A stretch of DNA of 64,000 nucleotides from CAZCFB01 sp964511535 (GTDB lineage Bacteria > Myxococcota_A > Polyangia > GCA-2747355 > CAZCFB01): assembly GCA_964511535.1 (NCBI GenBank), contig CAZEFW010000006.1:58559-122558 (forward strand), in the 5' to 3' direction. The position numbers were made by a program, and so were the translations under genes. Under the pieces are notes generated by a model. The model searched no databases and was not told where the DNA came from. It saw only the letters and a list, made by a program, of their open reading frames with translations. Below, in pieces: positions 49,882-57,371 of the stretch. The stretch's first letter is position 1. Every line of letters begins with the position of its first letter.

Positions 49882-52305
49882 CTAGTAGAGGCAGTGGGGC
49901 GTCGCCGCGAGGCTGACGTTGTTGCCGGGCCGGCACTCGTGGAACAGCGGGTTCGTGGGGTCCATGAGCACCCGGGCGCGGAAGGTATCCGTGACGGTGA
50001 CCTTGTCAGCCTTCTTGGCGGTGTAGGTCAGCTCCTGCACCTGGCCCGGGTAGAGCGGGATGGTGGTCTTGGCCTTGCCGAGCAGCCTGTCGGCGCCGGC
50101 GTCGCGCACGTAGTACCCCACCTCCACGCCCGCGGGCATGAGCGCCAGGCCGAAGTTGCGCAGGTAGGCGTGCAGCACCACCGGCGAGGTGCAGTCCGCC
50201 TTGAGCGTCACGATGGGATCGGGCGCGTCGAACAGCCCCTTGTCCTGCACGTTCTGGCGGAAGTTGTTGAGCCACTTGACCTTCCAGTTGGGCCGCTCCT
50301 TCTGCGGCACGAGCCCGTAGTGGTTCGGCATGGCGCAGGCGGTGTCGCGGTTATCGCAGATGTTGCTCACGTGGTAGGTGTGCTGGTTCCACAGCGTGCG
50401 CGTGCCGACCCAGGTGTTGGCCTTGCCCTCCCACAACATCAGGCCGCGGTAGGCCGAGCCGCCTGCCGGGGGTTTCCACGCCGGGCGGCCCACCTTCGGG
50501 TCGGGCTTGTTCCAGGGCGCGACGTTGCACTTCCACTTGGTGGGCGAGGCGCCGTTGGCGATCTGCAGCATCTCCGCCTTGCCGTCACCGTCCACGTCGG
50601 CCACCAGCGCGGTCTCGGTGCCGGTGAAGGAGGTGGTGGGCGTGGCGAAGCGCACCTTGCCGGTCTTGCCATCGTAGACCCAGAGGAAGCACTCGTCGTT
50701 GTAGATCACCTCGGCGCTGCCGTCCCCCTCGAAGTCGAACACGGTGGACCCGGTGACCGACGAGCTGAGGTCGTGGTTCGGCGCGCGCCACACCTCCGCC
50801 AGCTTGCCCTTGGCCAGGTCCGGCTTGAGCATGAAGTAGAACTTCGCCTGGGCCACGCCGATCTCCGGCGCCTTGTCGCCGTTGAAGTCGGCGATGGTGG
50901 GCGGGCCGCCCAGCCCCGAGGAGCCCAGGGCCGTCGGGCCGGCCAGGGTCTTTCCGTCGACGCCGCGCAGCACGTACACCTTGCCCTTGGAGACCAGAAC
51001 CACCTCCGGCTTGCCGTCCCTGTCCAGGTCGGCCACGCCGGGGAAGCCGTCGGCCAGGTCCTTGCGCCGCCACAGCTGGGTGCCGTCCGCCTTGTAGACG
51101 GTGTTGCCCGCCACCAGCTCCAGCTTGCCGTCGGCCGCGCCGTCCAGGTCCGCGAAGGTGCTCAGGGCCCGGTATACCGAGCCCCCGCCGATGCCGCCCG
51201 TACCCTCGAACACCCGCTTGAGGCCGCCGCCCGAGGTGGTGAACACCGTGGCGCCGAAGGCGACCTCGATGTGGCCGTCGGCGTCCATGTCGGCCAGGGC
51301 CAGGCCGCCGCCCCAGCCGAATGCGGCGGCGGTGTAGCCGGAAAGCGCCTTGTCGCTCACCGCCAGCACCTTGCCCGCGCCGCTCACCTTGACCACCTTG
51401 CCCTCGCCGGTGACCGCGAAGATGTCGGGCGGCTCCTGGGAGTGAGCGGTCTTGCCCAGGCGCGCGCCCAGGGCGGGGCTGATGCCCGAGAAGCCGATGG
51501 ACTTGGCGTACGCCTGGCGCAGGGACCACAGCTCCTTGCCCGTCTCGCCGTCGATGGCGCGCAGCACGCCGCGCCGGCACATGTTGCTGCCCGAGCAGTG
51601 GCAGCAGGTGCTCTTGACGTTGCCGGTGACCAGCACCACCGCCGGCGGGTCCAGGTCGGTGACCCTGCCGTCGCAGTTGGTGTCATGTACGCGCCCCACC
51701 GTGGGGGTGGACCAGACGTCGATGTAGGTGGGGTGCGCGGCGGCCTTGGGCCCCCAGGCCCAGCGCTGGCTCACCTGGAGCTTGCCGGTCTTCGGCTTGT
51801 ACTCGCACGGCGGCAGGCAGCCGTCCGTCGAGACGCCAGCGTCCTTGCCCGCGCTGTTGTTGCACTTGCTCGGCAGCTTGAGGCAGCGACCCTTACGCGG
51901 CCGCGGCTTGAGGCACACCTTGCCGTCCGGGGCCGGGCCTGCGTCCTTGACGCCGCCGTCGGGGCCGAGGGACGGCTCGCAGTACCAGCCCTTGGGGCAC
52001 TCGCCGCTGGAGAAGCACGGGATGCCGGGGTTGACGCAGGCGTTGGCGAAGCAGATCTGGTGCGGGCCGCAGCACTTGCCCCCGCACACCTTGTCCTTGG
52101 ACGGGCAGCAGCGGCCGTTGACGCAGTAGCCCCCCTTGCAGTCGGCGTTGCTGGTGCAGCTGGGGCCCAGATCGGCGACGGCGCCGCCGTCCAGGTGGCC
52201 CATGCCGCCGTCGGAACCTTGCAGGCCCGTGTCGATGGCGCCCTGGCACCCGGTGCCCGATGCCAGCAGGAGCAGCGGCAGGAGCAGGGCGAGGCGAACC
52301 ACCAT
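49882..52305 (-). CDS. Large Cys-rich, FG-GAP and CARDB lipoprotein
   Basis: A protein of about 807 residues (lipobox SGTGC). A Cys-rich region at 45-160 contains CKGGYCVNGRCCPSKDKVCGGKCC. About seven FG-GAP blades lie at 190-620 (ALADMDADGHIEVAF, DLDGAADGKLELVAG, DLDRDGKPEVVLV, DFNGDKAPEIGVA). Then come WNQHTYHVSN near 637, NNFRQNVQ, and a CARDB-like end (PVVLHAYLRNFGLALMPAGVEVGYY...CRPGNNVSL). It shares this architecture with 10638-12719 and 17455-19545 and is the longest of the three. ATG 52305 gives a compact signal peptide; ATG 52332 is an alternative. It converges with the FG-GAP gene, 5 bases apart. Confidence 0.78.
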   Translation of the reverse strand: MVVRLALLLPLLLLASGTGCQGAIDTGLQGSDGGMGHLDGGAVADLGPSCTSNADCKGGYCVNGRCCPSKDKVCGGKCCGPHQICFANACVNPGIPCFSSGECPKGWYCEPSLGPDGGVKDAGPAPDGKVCLKPRPRKGRCLKLPSKCNNSAGKDAGVSTDGCLPPCEYKPKTGKLQVSQRWAWGPKAAAHPTYIDVWSTPTVGRVHDTNCDGRVTDLDPPAVVLVTGNVKSTCCHCSGSNMCRRGVLRAIDGETGKELWSLRQAYAKSIGFSGISPALGARLGKTAHSQEPPDIFAVTGEGKVVKVSGAGKVLAVSDKALSGYTAAAFGWGGGLALADMDADGHIEVAFGATVFTTSGGGLKRVFEGTGGIGGGSVYRALSTFADLDGAADGKLELVAGNTVYKADGTQLWRRKDLADGFPGVADLDRDGKPEVVLVSKGKVYVLRGVDGKTLAGPTALGSSGLGGPPTIADFNGDKAPEIGVAQAKFYFMLKPDLAKGKLAEVWRAPNHDLSSSVTGSTVFDFEGDGSAEVIYNDECFLWVYDGKTGKVRFATPTTSFTGTETALVADVDGDGKAEMLQIANGASPTKWKCNVAPWNKPDPKVGRPAWKPPAGGSAYRGLMLWEGKANTWVGTRTLWNQHTYHVSNICDNRDTACAMPNHYGLVPQKERPNWKVKWLNNFRQNVQDKGLFDAPDPIVTLKADCTSPVVLHAYLRNFGLALMPAGVEVGYYVRDAGADRLLGKAKTTIPLYPGQVQELTYTAKKADKVTVTDTFRARVLMDPTNPLFHECRPGNNVSLAATPHCLY

Positions 52306-52413
52306 CAGGTATGAGCCTTCGTTTCTGATCATGAGACCATATTACTAGCAAGCGGGATGCCAGCGTGGCCCTGGCTCGCAGGAGCCTCCCCGGGGGCCAC
52401 CAGCCCGGACCGG

Positions 52414-52452
52414 GTGGAGTCTTCGCCCCCCGATGGGGACTCCTGACTCCAC
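52414..52452. promoter_or_regulatory. Dyad with alternative pairings in a divergent promoter region
   Basis: GTGGAGTC (52414-52421) pairs exactly with GACTCCAC (52445-52452), but its GGAGTC can also pair with a second GACTCC at 52438-52443; CCCC/GGGG inside can form a small stem. It lies between divergent genes starting at 52305 and 52534. It could act as a switching leader or as an operator; function unknown. Confidence 0.3.
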
Positions 52453-52533
52453 CTGTTGGAGCATGAAAGCAGGGCAGGGGGCGTCAATTCGCATGCGATG
52501 CTGTGGCGCGACTCTTGCTAATATTGAGCAGGT

Positions 52534-53229
52534 ATGGACTGGACCCCGCCATTCCATTGGCCGCGCGCTCTGCTGCTGATTGCCGCCGTGACGCTGTCCC
52601 TGTCAGGGTGCGTGCGCAGCATGTGGCCCGGCCGTGATGATGGCTCGACGGGCAGCGGGACGGACATGGGACAGGACGCTGCCCCGGGCATGGACCTGGT
52701 CGCTGGCAATGACGGCTACACCCTGGCCGACATGCCGACCTTCACGCCGGTGGACGCGCTGCTGGAGGCGGGCGCGGACGTGGGGGCGGCTGCGGACAAG
52801 GGTCCGCTCCCCGACGCAAAGCCCAAGCTGGACCTGGCCAAGGACCAGGGAGGAGTCAGCACCAAGCCCGGCGGGAAATGCCCGTGCGGCGCCGGCATGC
52901 TGTGCGTGAAGAACGTCTGCCGGGCCCTGTGCAAGAAGCCGAGCGACGGGTGCCTCGCCAAGTCCAGCTGCCCGGCCACCGAGGGATGCATCGAGCTCCA
53001 GGGCATCAGCTACTGGGTCTGCCTCCCCGGCGTCGGGGCCGGCGCCAGCTGCGGCAACGCCGTGGGCAAGCCGTGCAACAACGGCCTGGTCTGTGTCAGC
53101 GTGGACAGCAAGCCGCTGAAGTGTCTGCCGGTCTGCAGCAAGTCGGGCGCCGCCTGCGGCTCGGGTGGCGGCACCTGCAGGACAGCCACCGGACCTGGCG
53201 GGACCTGCCTGTTCTGCAGCAAGCCGTGA
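52534..53229 (+). CDS. Cys-rich lipoprotein (paralogue of the one at 19542)
   Basis: A 231-residue lipoprotein (lipobox LSLSGC). A 90-residue linker rich in Asp, Ala, Gly and Leu leads to a Cys-rich end in the same order as the lipoprotein at 19542-20210: CPCGAGMLCVKNVCRALC, CLAKSSCPATEGCIELQG, CNNGLVCVSVDS, CLPVCSKSGAACGSGGGTC. The shared pattern defines a small two-member family in this window with no known domain. TAATAT at 52519-52524, just before the start, may be part of a promoter with a very short leader. ATG 52534 has only a weak ribosome site. Confidence 0.68.
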   Translation: MDWTPPFHWPRALLLIAAVTLSLSGCVRSMWPGRDDGSTGSGTDMGQDAAPGMDLVAGNDGYTLADMPTFTPVDALLEAGADVGAAADKGPLPDAKPKLDLAKDQGGVSTKPGGKCPCGAGMLCVKNVCRALCKKPSDGCLAKSSCPATEGCIELQGISYWVCLPGVGAGASCGNAVGKPCNNGLVCVSVDSKPLKCLPVCSKSGAACGSGGGTCRTATGPGGTCLFCSKP

Positions 53230-53292
53230 CGCCGCACGGTCACTTTTTCCTTGATAGAATAATCGTCGGACCACTTCCAGGAGGCCTCGTCC

Positions 53293-55149
53293 ATGAAATC
53301 CCGTACCTTGCTCGTGGCGGTCACCGCCGTCCTGCTCATCACCTCGCTCACCGCCTGCGAGGACGAGACGGGGCCCGGCGTCACGCCGGACCAGGGCGTC
53401 CCCCCGGACATCAGCCAGGCTGACATCTCCACCGACAGCGCCCCGCCTGACCAGGCCGCGCCAGACCAGCTTATGCCGGACCAGCTGGCGCCGGACCAGC
53501 TGATCCCGGATCAGCTGATCCCCGACCTGCCGCCCCCGACATGCACCGACGGCAAGCAGAACGGCGACGAGACGGATATGGACTGCGGGGGCGCCACCTG
53601 CCCGGCGTGCGCGGACACCAAGAAGTGCCTCAAGGGCACAGACTGCCTGAGCAAGGTGTGCGACCCCACCGCCAAGACCTGCACCAAGGCCAGCTGCACA
53701 GACCAGGTGTTCAACGGCGACGAGACAGACGTGGACTGCGGGGGCGCCACCTGCCCGGCGTGCGCGGACACCAAGAAGTGCCTCAAGGGCACAGACTGCC
53801 TGAGCAAGGTGTGCGACCCCACCGCCAAGACCTGCACCAAGGCGAGCTGCACCGACAAGGCGCACAACGGCGACGAGACCGACGTGGACTGCGGCGGGGC
53901 CACTTGCCCGGCGTGCGTCCACACCCAGAAGTGCCTCAAGCACGGCGACTGCGTCAGCAAGGTGTGCCTCAACAACATCTGCCAGAAGGCGAGCTGCACC
54001 GACCTGACCCAAAACGGCGATGAGACGGACGTGGACTGCGGCGGGGCCACCTGCCCGGCCTGCGCGGACACCAAGAAGTGCCTCAAGGCCAGCGACTGCG
54101 TCAGCAAGGTGTGCGACGCCAAGACCAAGACCTGCTCCAAGCCCAGCTGCTCCGACGGGGTGCAGAACGGCAACGAGATCGGCGTGGACTGCGGCGGCGC
54201 CTGCCCGCCGCCCGCCACCTGGTACCTGGACAGCGACGGAGACAAGGTGGGCGCGGGCGCCGGCACAAAGGCGTGCACCGCCCCGTCGAGCAAGCATGTC
54301 AAGACCAGCGGCGACTGCGACGACAAGAAGAACACCGTCTACCCGGGGGCGCCCGACCGGTGGGGCGATTGCATCGACCAGGACTGCGACGGCATCGACT
54401 TCACCGTGGGAGACGGCAGCGCCGGCAGCCTCACGGTGACCAAGGGCACCACCCTGAGCCCCTTCTCCACCACCCTCGCCGCGTCGGCCTCGGCGGGCGC
54501 CGCCAGCGTCAAGGTGGCCAACGCCGGCGGCTTCAAGGCCGGCTCCCTGCTGCTGATCCGCATCGTCGCGGGCCACTCCACCCTCACGGGCACGTGGGAG
54601 CTGGCCGAGGTCAAGTCGGTGTCCGGCACCACCCTCACCCTCATGTCGCCCCTGGTGCGCGCGTTCTCAATCTCCTACAAGGTTCGGGTCAGCCTGGTGC
54701 CGAGCTACAAGGACCTGACCATCGCGGCGGGGGGCAGCCTGCGCCCCGCGTCCTGGGACGGCACCAAGGGCGGGGTGCTCGCGCTGGCGGTCACCGGGCG
54801 GCTCACCGTGGCGTCGGGCGTGAGCATCGGCGCCATCGGCCTGGGCTATCGCGGCGGCGGGCGCACCACCAAGAACACCCAGACCGGCACCCAGGGCGAG
54901 TCGATGTCNNNNNNNNNNNNNNNNNNNNNNNNNNNNNNNNNNNNNNNNNNNNNNNNNNNNNNNNNNNNNNNNNNNNNNNNNNNNNNNNNNNNNNNNNNNN
55001 NNNNNNNNGCCATCGGCTCGGGCGGCGGCAAGGGGAGCGAGGCGGGCGGCAGCGTGACCTACGGCGGCAAGGGCGGCATGGGCCGGATCCGCATCATCTC
55101 CACCGCCAAGTTCAAGGCCACGCCAGCGGCGTACACGAGCTGCCCGTAG
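53293..55149 (+). CDS. Cys-rich repeat and MopE-motif lipoprotein, interrupted by an assembly gap
   Basis: A lipoprotein (lipobox SLTAC) of at least 585 determined residues plus an unknown stretch. The linker repeats Asp-Gln (PDQLMPDQLAPDQLIPDQLIPD). Five Cys-rich units of about 48 residues follow (CTD-x-x-x-NGDETDVDCGGATCPACADTKKCLK...), then a MopE-type motif (DCDDKKNTVYPGAPDRWGDC...DCDGID) and a beta-helix-like C-terminal half (GSLLLIRIVAGHS, GRLTVASGVSIGAIGLGYRGGG) with a Gly-rich GGKGGMGRIRI end. 54909-55008 is 100 N; the frame is open on both sides, but the true length is unknown. Ribosome site AGGAGG; start ATG 53293. Confidence 0.75.
   Translation: MKSRTLLVAVTAVLLITSLTACEDETGPGVTPDQGVPPDISQADISTDSAPPDQAAPDQLMPDQLAPDQLIPDQLIPDLPPPTCTDGKQNGDETDMDCGGATCPACADTKKCLKGTDCLSKVCDPTAKTCTKASCTDQVFNGDETDVDCGGATCPACADTKKCLKGTDCLSKVCDPTAKTCTKASCTDKAHNGDETDVDCGGATCPACVHTQKCLKHGDCVSKVCLNNICQKASCTDLTQNGDETDVDCGGATCPACADTKKCLKASDCVSKVCDAKTKTCSKPSCSDGVQNGNEIGVDCGGACPPPATWYLDSDGDKVGAGAGTKACTAPSSKHVKTSGDCDDKKNTVYPGAPDRWGDCIDQDCDGIDFTVGDGSAGSLTVTKGTTLSPFSTTLAASASAGAASVKVANAGGFKAGSLLLIRIVAGHSTLTGTWELAEVKSVSGTTLTLMSPLVRAFSISYKVRVSLVPSYKDLTIAAGGSLRPASWDGTKGGVLALAVTGRLTVASGVSIGAIGLGYRGGGRTTKNTQTGTQGESMXXXXXXXXXXXXXXXXXXXXXXXXXXXXXXXXXXAIGSGGGKGSEAGGSVTYGGKGGMGRIRIISTAKFKATPAAYTSCP
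54909..55008. other. Assembly gap of exactly 100 N
   Basis: A run of exactly 100 undetermined bases is the conventional placeholder for a scaffold gap of unknown size. It falls inside a Gly-rich, repetitive part of a surface-protein gene, so coordinates to its right are nominal. Confidence 0.98.
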
Positions 55150-55203
55150 GGGCAGTCATCAGCAGCCAGATCCCCAGACCACTCATTCTGGCATTCTGGC
55201 ATT

Positions 55204-55222
55204 CGGCGGCGGGACGCCGCCG
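55204..55222. terminator. Hairpin between convergent genes
   Basis: CGGCGGC and GCCGCCG form a perfect 7-bp stem around GGGAC, directly next to the stop codon at 55223 of the minus-strand hydrolase gene and 54 bases after the stop of the plus-strand gene. Probably a shared terminator; no T run. Confidence 0.45.
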
Positions 55223-57202
55223 CTACTGCGGGTCGCAGGCGCCCGTGCAGTACTGCACGAACTTGCCCAGCTCCAGGAAGTCGTACACCTGCTTCTCGTA
55301 CACGCTCAGCTCGCGCACCGTGCCGTGGGTCTTGTTGTCCTTGGCCGGCGGCACGTTGGTCTTGGGAGACGGCGTGACCTTCTCGTCGTAGACGAACATC
55401 GCCCCCTTGACCGTGGCGGGCGCGCCGGCGGGCACGGGCGCCGTCACGCTGTCCAGGCCGTACACCTTCTTGGCCGACGGCGTGATCAGCTTCACCCCGG
55501 CGGTGCGGGCCACCCACTCGGTCACCAGGTTGTTGACCTGGCTGTCGTTGACCGCCATGTGCAGCGCGGCCAGCATCGGCTTGCGCCCGGCGAAGCGCTT
55601 GTTGACCAGGTACGGCACGAAGTTGATGGAGTCCACCGGGTCGAGCACATGCTGCACCAGGGACATCATCAGCTGCTGCTCGAAGCCGGTGGGGTAGATC
55701 GCCCCGAGCATGGTGGTGTAGTCGTTCCACTGCACCGCGCGCTGCAGGAAGTGGCTCAGCCCGCCGCCGCCCACGATGAGGGACGCCCGCTCCAGCAGCG
55801 GTGAGGTGCACGCCACCACGTAGCCGAAGGTCCCGCCGTTGGAGATGCCGTGGTAGTAGATCTTGTCCTTGTCCAGCAGGGTGACCGTGGCGCCCGAGCT
55901 GTCCTTGCCAGTGAGCTTGGTCACCAGCTGCTCGGTCACCACCCGGTGCAGGGCTGTGACGTTGCCCAGGCTCTGGATCACCTCGGCCACCACGTTGTGC
56001 AGCTTGCCCATGTCCGTGACGATGGCCGCCGTGGTCATGTTCTCCAGGTCCTCATGGAAGCCGAGCTTGGTGGCCGCGGTGTTGTACTTGTACTTGGTGG
56101 CGATCTTGTTCCAGGTGCCCCGGGTGCCCTGGTTCCAGCTGCCGAAGAAGCCGTGGCCGTACAGGATCACCGGGCGCTTGGCCGTGACCGTGGACGGGAT
56201 GGTGAAGCCGAACTCCACGTCCCGGGTGCCCTCCGCCACGGGCTTGCCGCTGCTGTCCAGGGTGATCAGGCCGCTCTTCTTGCCCACGAAGTTGGGCACG
56301 CTGAACTTGGCCACCACCTGACGGTTGGTGCGCCCGTCCTTCACCTCGGTCTTGTCGGTGGTGATGCTCACCGTGCCGAGGGTGGCGGTCTTCATGGCGT
56401 CCTGCACCGCCAGCAGCACCTCGGTGACCTGCTTCTCCGAGCGGGTGGTGAAGGCCCAGGCCTGCACCACGTCGGCGGCCTTGAGCTTGAGCGCCGTCAG
56501 CGCGGCGTTGACCTTCTTGAAGCTGTCACGCTGTTGCTCCACCGCCGGGTCCGAGGTCTTGGTGCCCGCCAGCAGGGCGGACAGCGCGGCGTTCTGCTTG
56601 TGGGCGTTCCCCTTGAGATCCTTGAGCTTGTTTCGCACGACGACGATGTAGGTGCTCTTCTCGTCCAGCAGCTTGAGCGGCCGGACGATGAGCGCGCGGT
56701 CGGTGTCCTTCTTGGCCATCATGTCGATCTCAATGAGGATCGGCACCTTCTCCCAGGTCTTGTCCTTGACCAGCCACACCGGCGAGCTGTCCCCCACCGA
56801 CAGGGCGTGGTCCGCGGGATCGGGCAGTGACTTGGAGTCGATGCCGCCGGCCAGGTAGGTCAGGATGATGGGCAGCCGCGTGAAGCCGTCCGCGCCGTTG
56901 AACACCTTGGCCTTGAGGATCTTGGGCAGCACCGCGTCGGGGATGTTCAGCCGGAAGCCGCTGGCGGAGGTGCTGTCCTTCTTCAGGTAGAAGTCAGCAG
57001 GGAAGGGGTAGGCCGCCACCTCTGGCACCAGCGGGTTGCCCCCCGGCTTGTTGGGGAACGAGGCGTCCTGCTGTGTCCCACCGCCGTCGGCGCCAGTGTC
57101 GGTGGCCGGGCCTGCGTCCGCTGCCGGCGCGGCGTCATCAGAGCAACCCGAAATCAGTGCAGCCGCCAGCATCATGGCGGCAAGGATCGTCCATCTGCGC
57201 AT
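55223..57202 (-). CDS. Alpha/beta-hydrolase lipoprotein (bacterial lipase-like)
   Basis: A 659-residue lipoprotein (lipobox LISGC). The N-terminal 250 residues are a beta-rich domain like the N-terminal part of bacterial virulence-factor lipases (YPFPADFYLKKDSTSASGFRL, VWLVKDKTWEKVPILIEID, RALIVRPLKLLDEKSTYIVV). The hydrolase core has ILYGHGFFG (oxyanion region) and nucleophile elbow GISNGG with Ser454, with a helical lid after it (LSHFLQRAVQWNDYTTMLG). An acid and His are probable in DPVDS and HGTV but not certain. It likely acts on esters in the envelope. ATG 57202 follows GAGGAGG. Divergent from topA. Confidence 0.75.
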   Translation of the reverse strand: MRRWTILAAMMLAAALISGCSDDAAPAADAGPATDTGADGGGTQQDASFPNKPGGNPLVPEVAAYPFPADFYLKKDSTSASGFRLNIPDAVLPKILKAKVFNGADGFTRLPIILTYLAGGIDSKSLPDPADHALSVGDSSPVWLVKDKTWEKVPILIEIDMMAKKDTDRALIVRPLKLLDEKSTYIVVVRNKLKDLKGNAHKQNAALSALLAGTKTSDPAVEQQRDSFKKVNAALTALKLKAADVVQAWAFTTRSEKQVTEVLLAVQDAMKTATLGTVSITTDKTEVKDGRTNRQVVAKFSVPNFVGKKSGLITLDSSGKPVAEGTRDVEFGFTIPSTVTAKRPVILYGHGFFGSWNQGTRGTWNKIATKYKYNTAATKLGFHEDLENMTTAAIVTDMGKLHNVVAEVIQSLGNVTALHRVVTEQLVTKLTGKDSSGATVTLLDKDKIYYHGISNGGTFGYVVACTSPLLERASLIVGGGGLSHFLQRAVQWNDYTTMLGAIYPTGFEQQLMMSLVQHVLDPVDSINFVPYLVNKRFAGRKPMLAALHMAVNDSQVNNLVTEWVARTAGVKLITPSAKKVYGLDSVTAPVPAGAPATVKGAMFVYDEKVTPSPKTNVPPAKDNKTHGTVRELSVYEKQVYDFLELGKFVQYCTGACDPQ

Positions 57203-57371
57203 CACCACCTCCTCGGTTTTTTCGGTGCCATCATACAGGTTTCTGCCCCTTCTTGCCGCTCCCCACGTGGCGCGGATCGCCGCCTGTTTTTGTCGGGGGG
57301 TTTGCATTCATGCCCGGATTGCTATATCTCATGCCACTCAGACCAGACTGCCAAAGAGCGACATATATAAG

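Noticed and set aside
49348..52314. 988-codon plus-strand frame overlapping an FG-GAP gene on the other strand
   Set aside because: Continuous shadow of two real genes, no start signal and no recognisable domain.
57302..57328. TTGCAT ... TATATC as a topA promoter
   Set aside because: The spacer is only 15 bases and other AT-rich hexamers lie nearby, so the assignment is not reliable.
57036..57371. 112-codon N-terminal extension of topA
   Set aside because: Type IA topoisomerases start at the MTKLVIVESPTKA motif, and the extension overlaps the divergent hydrolase gene.
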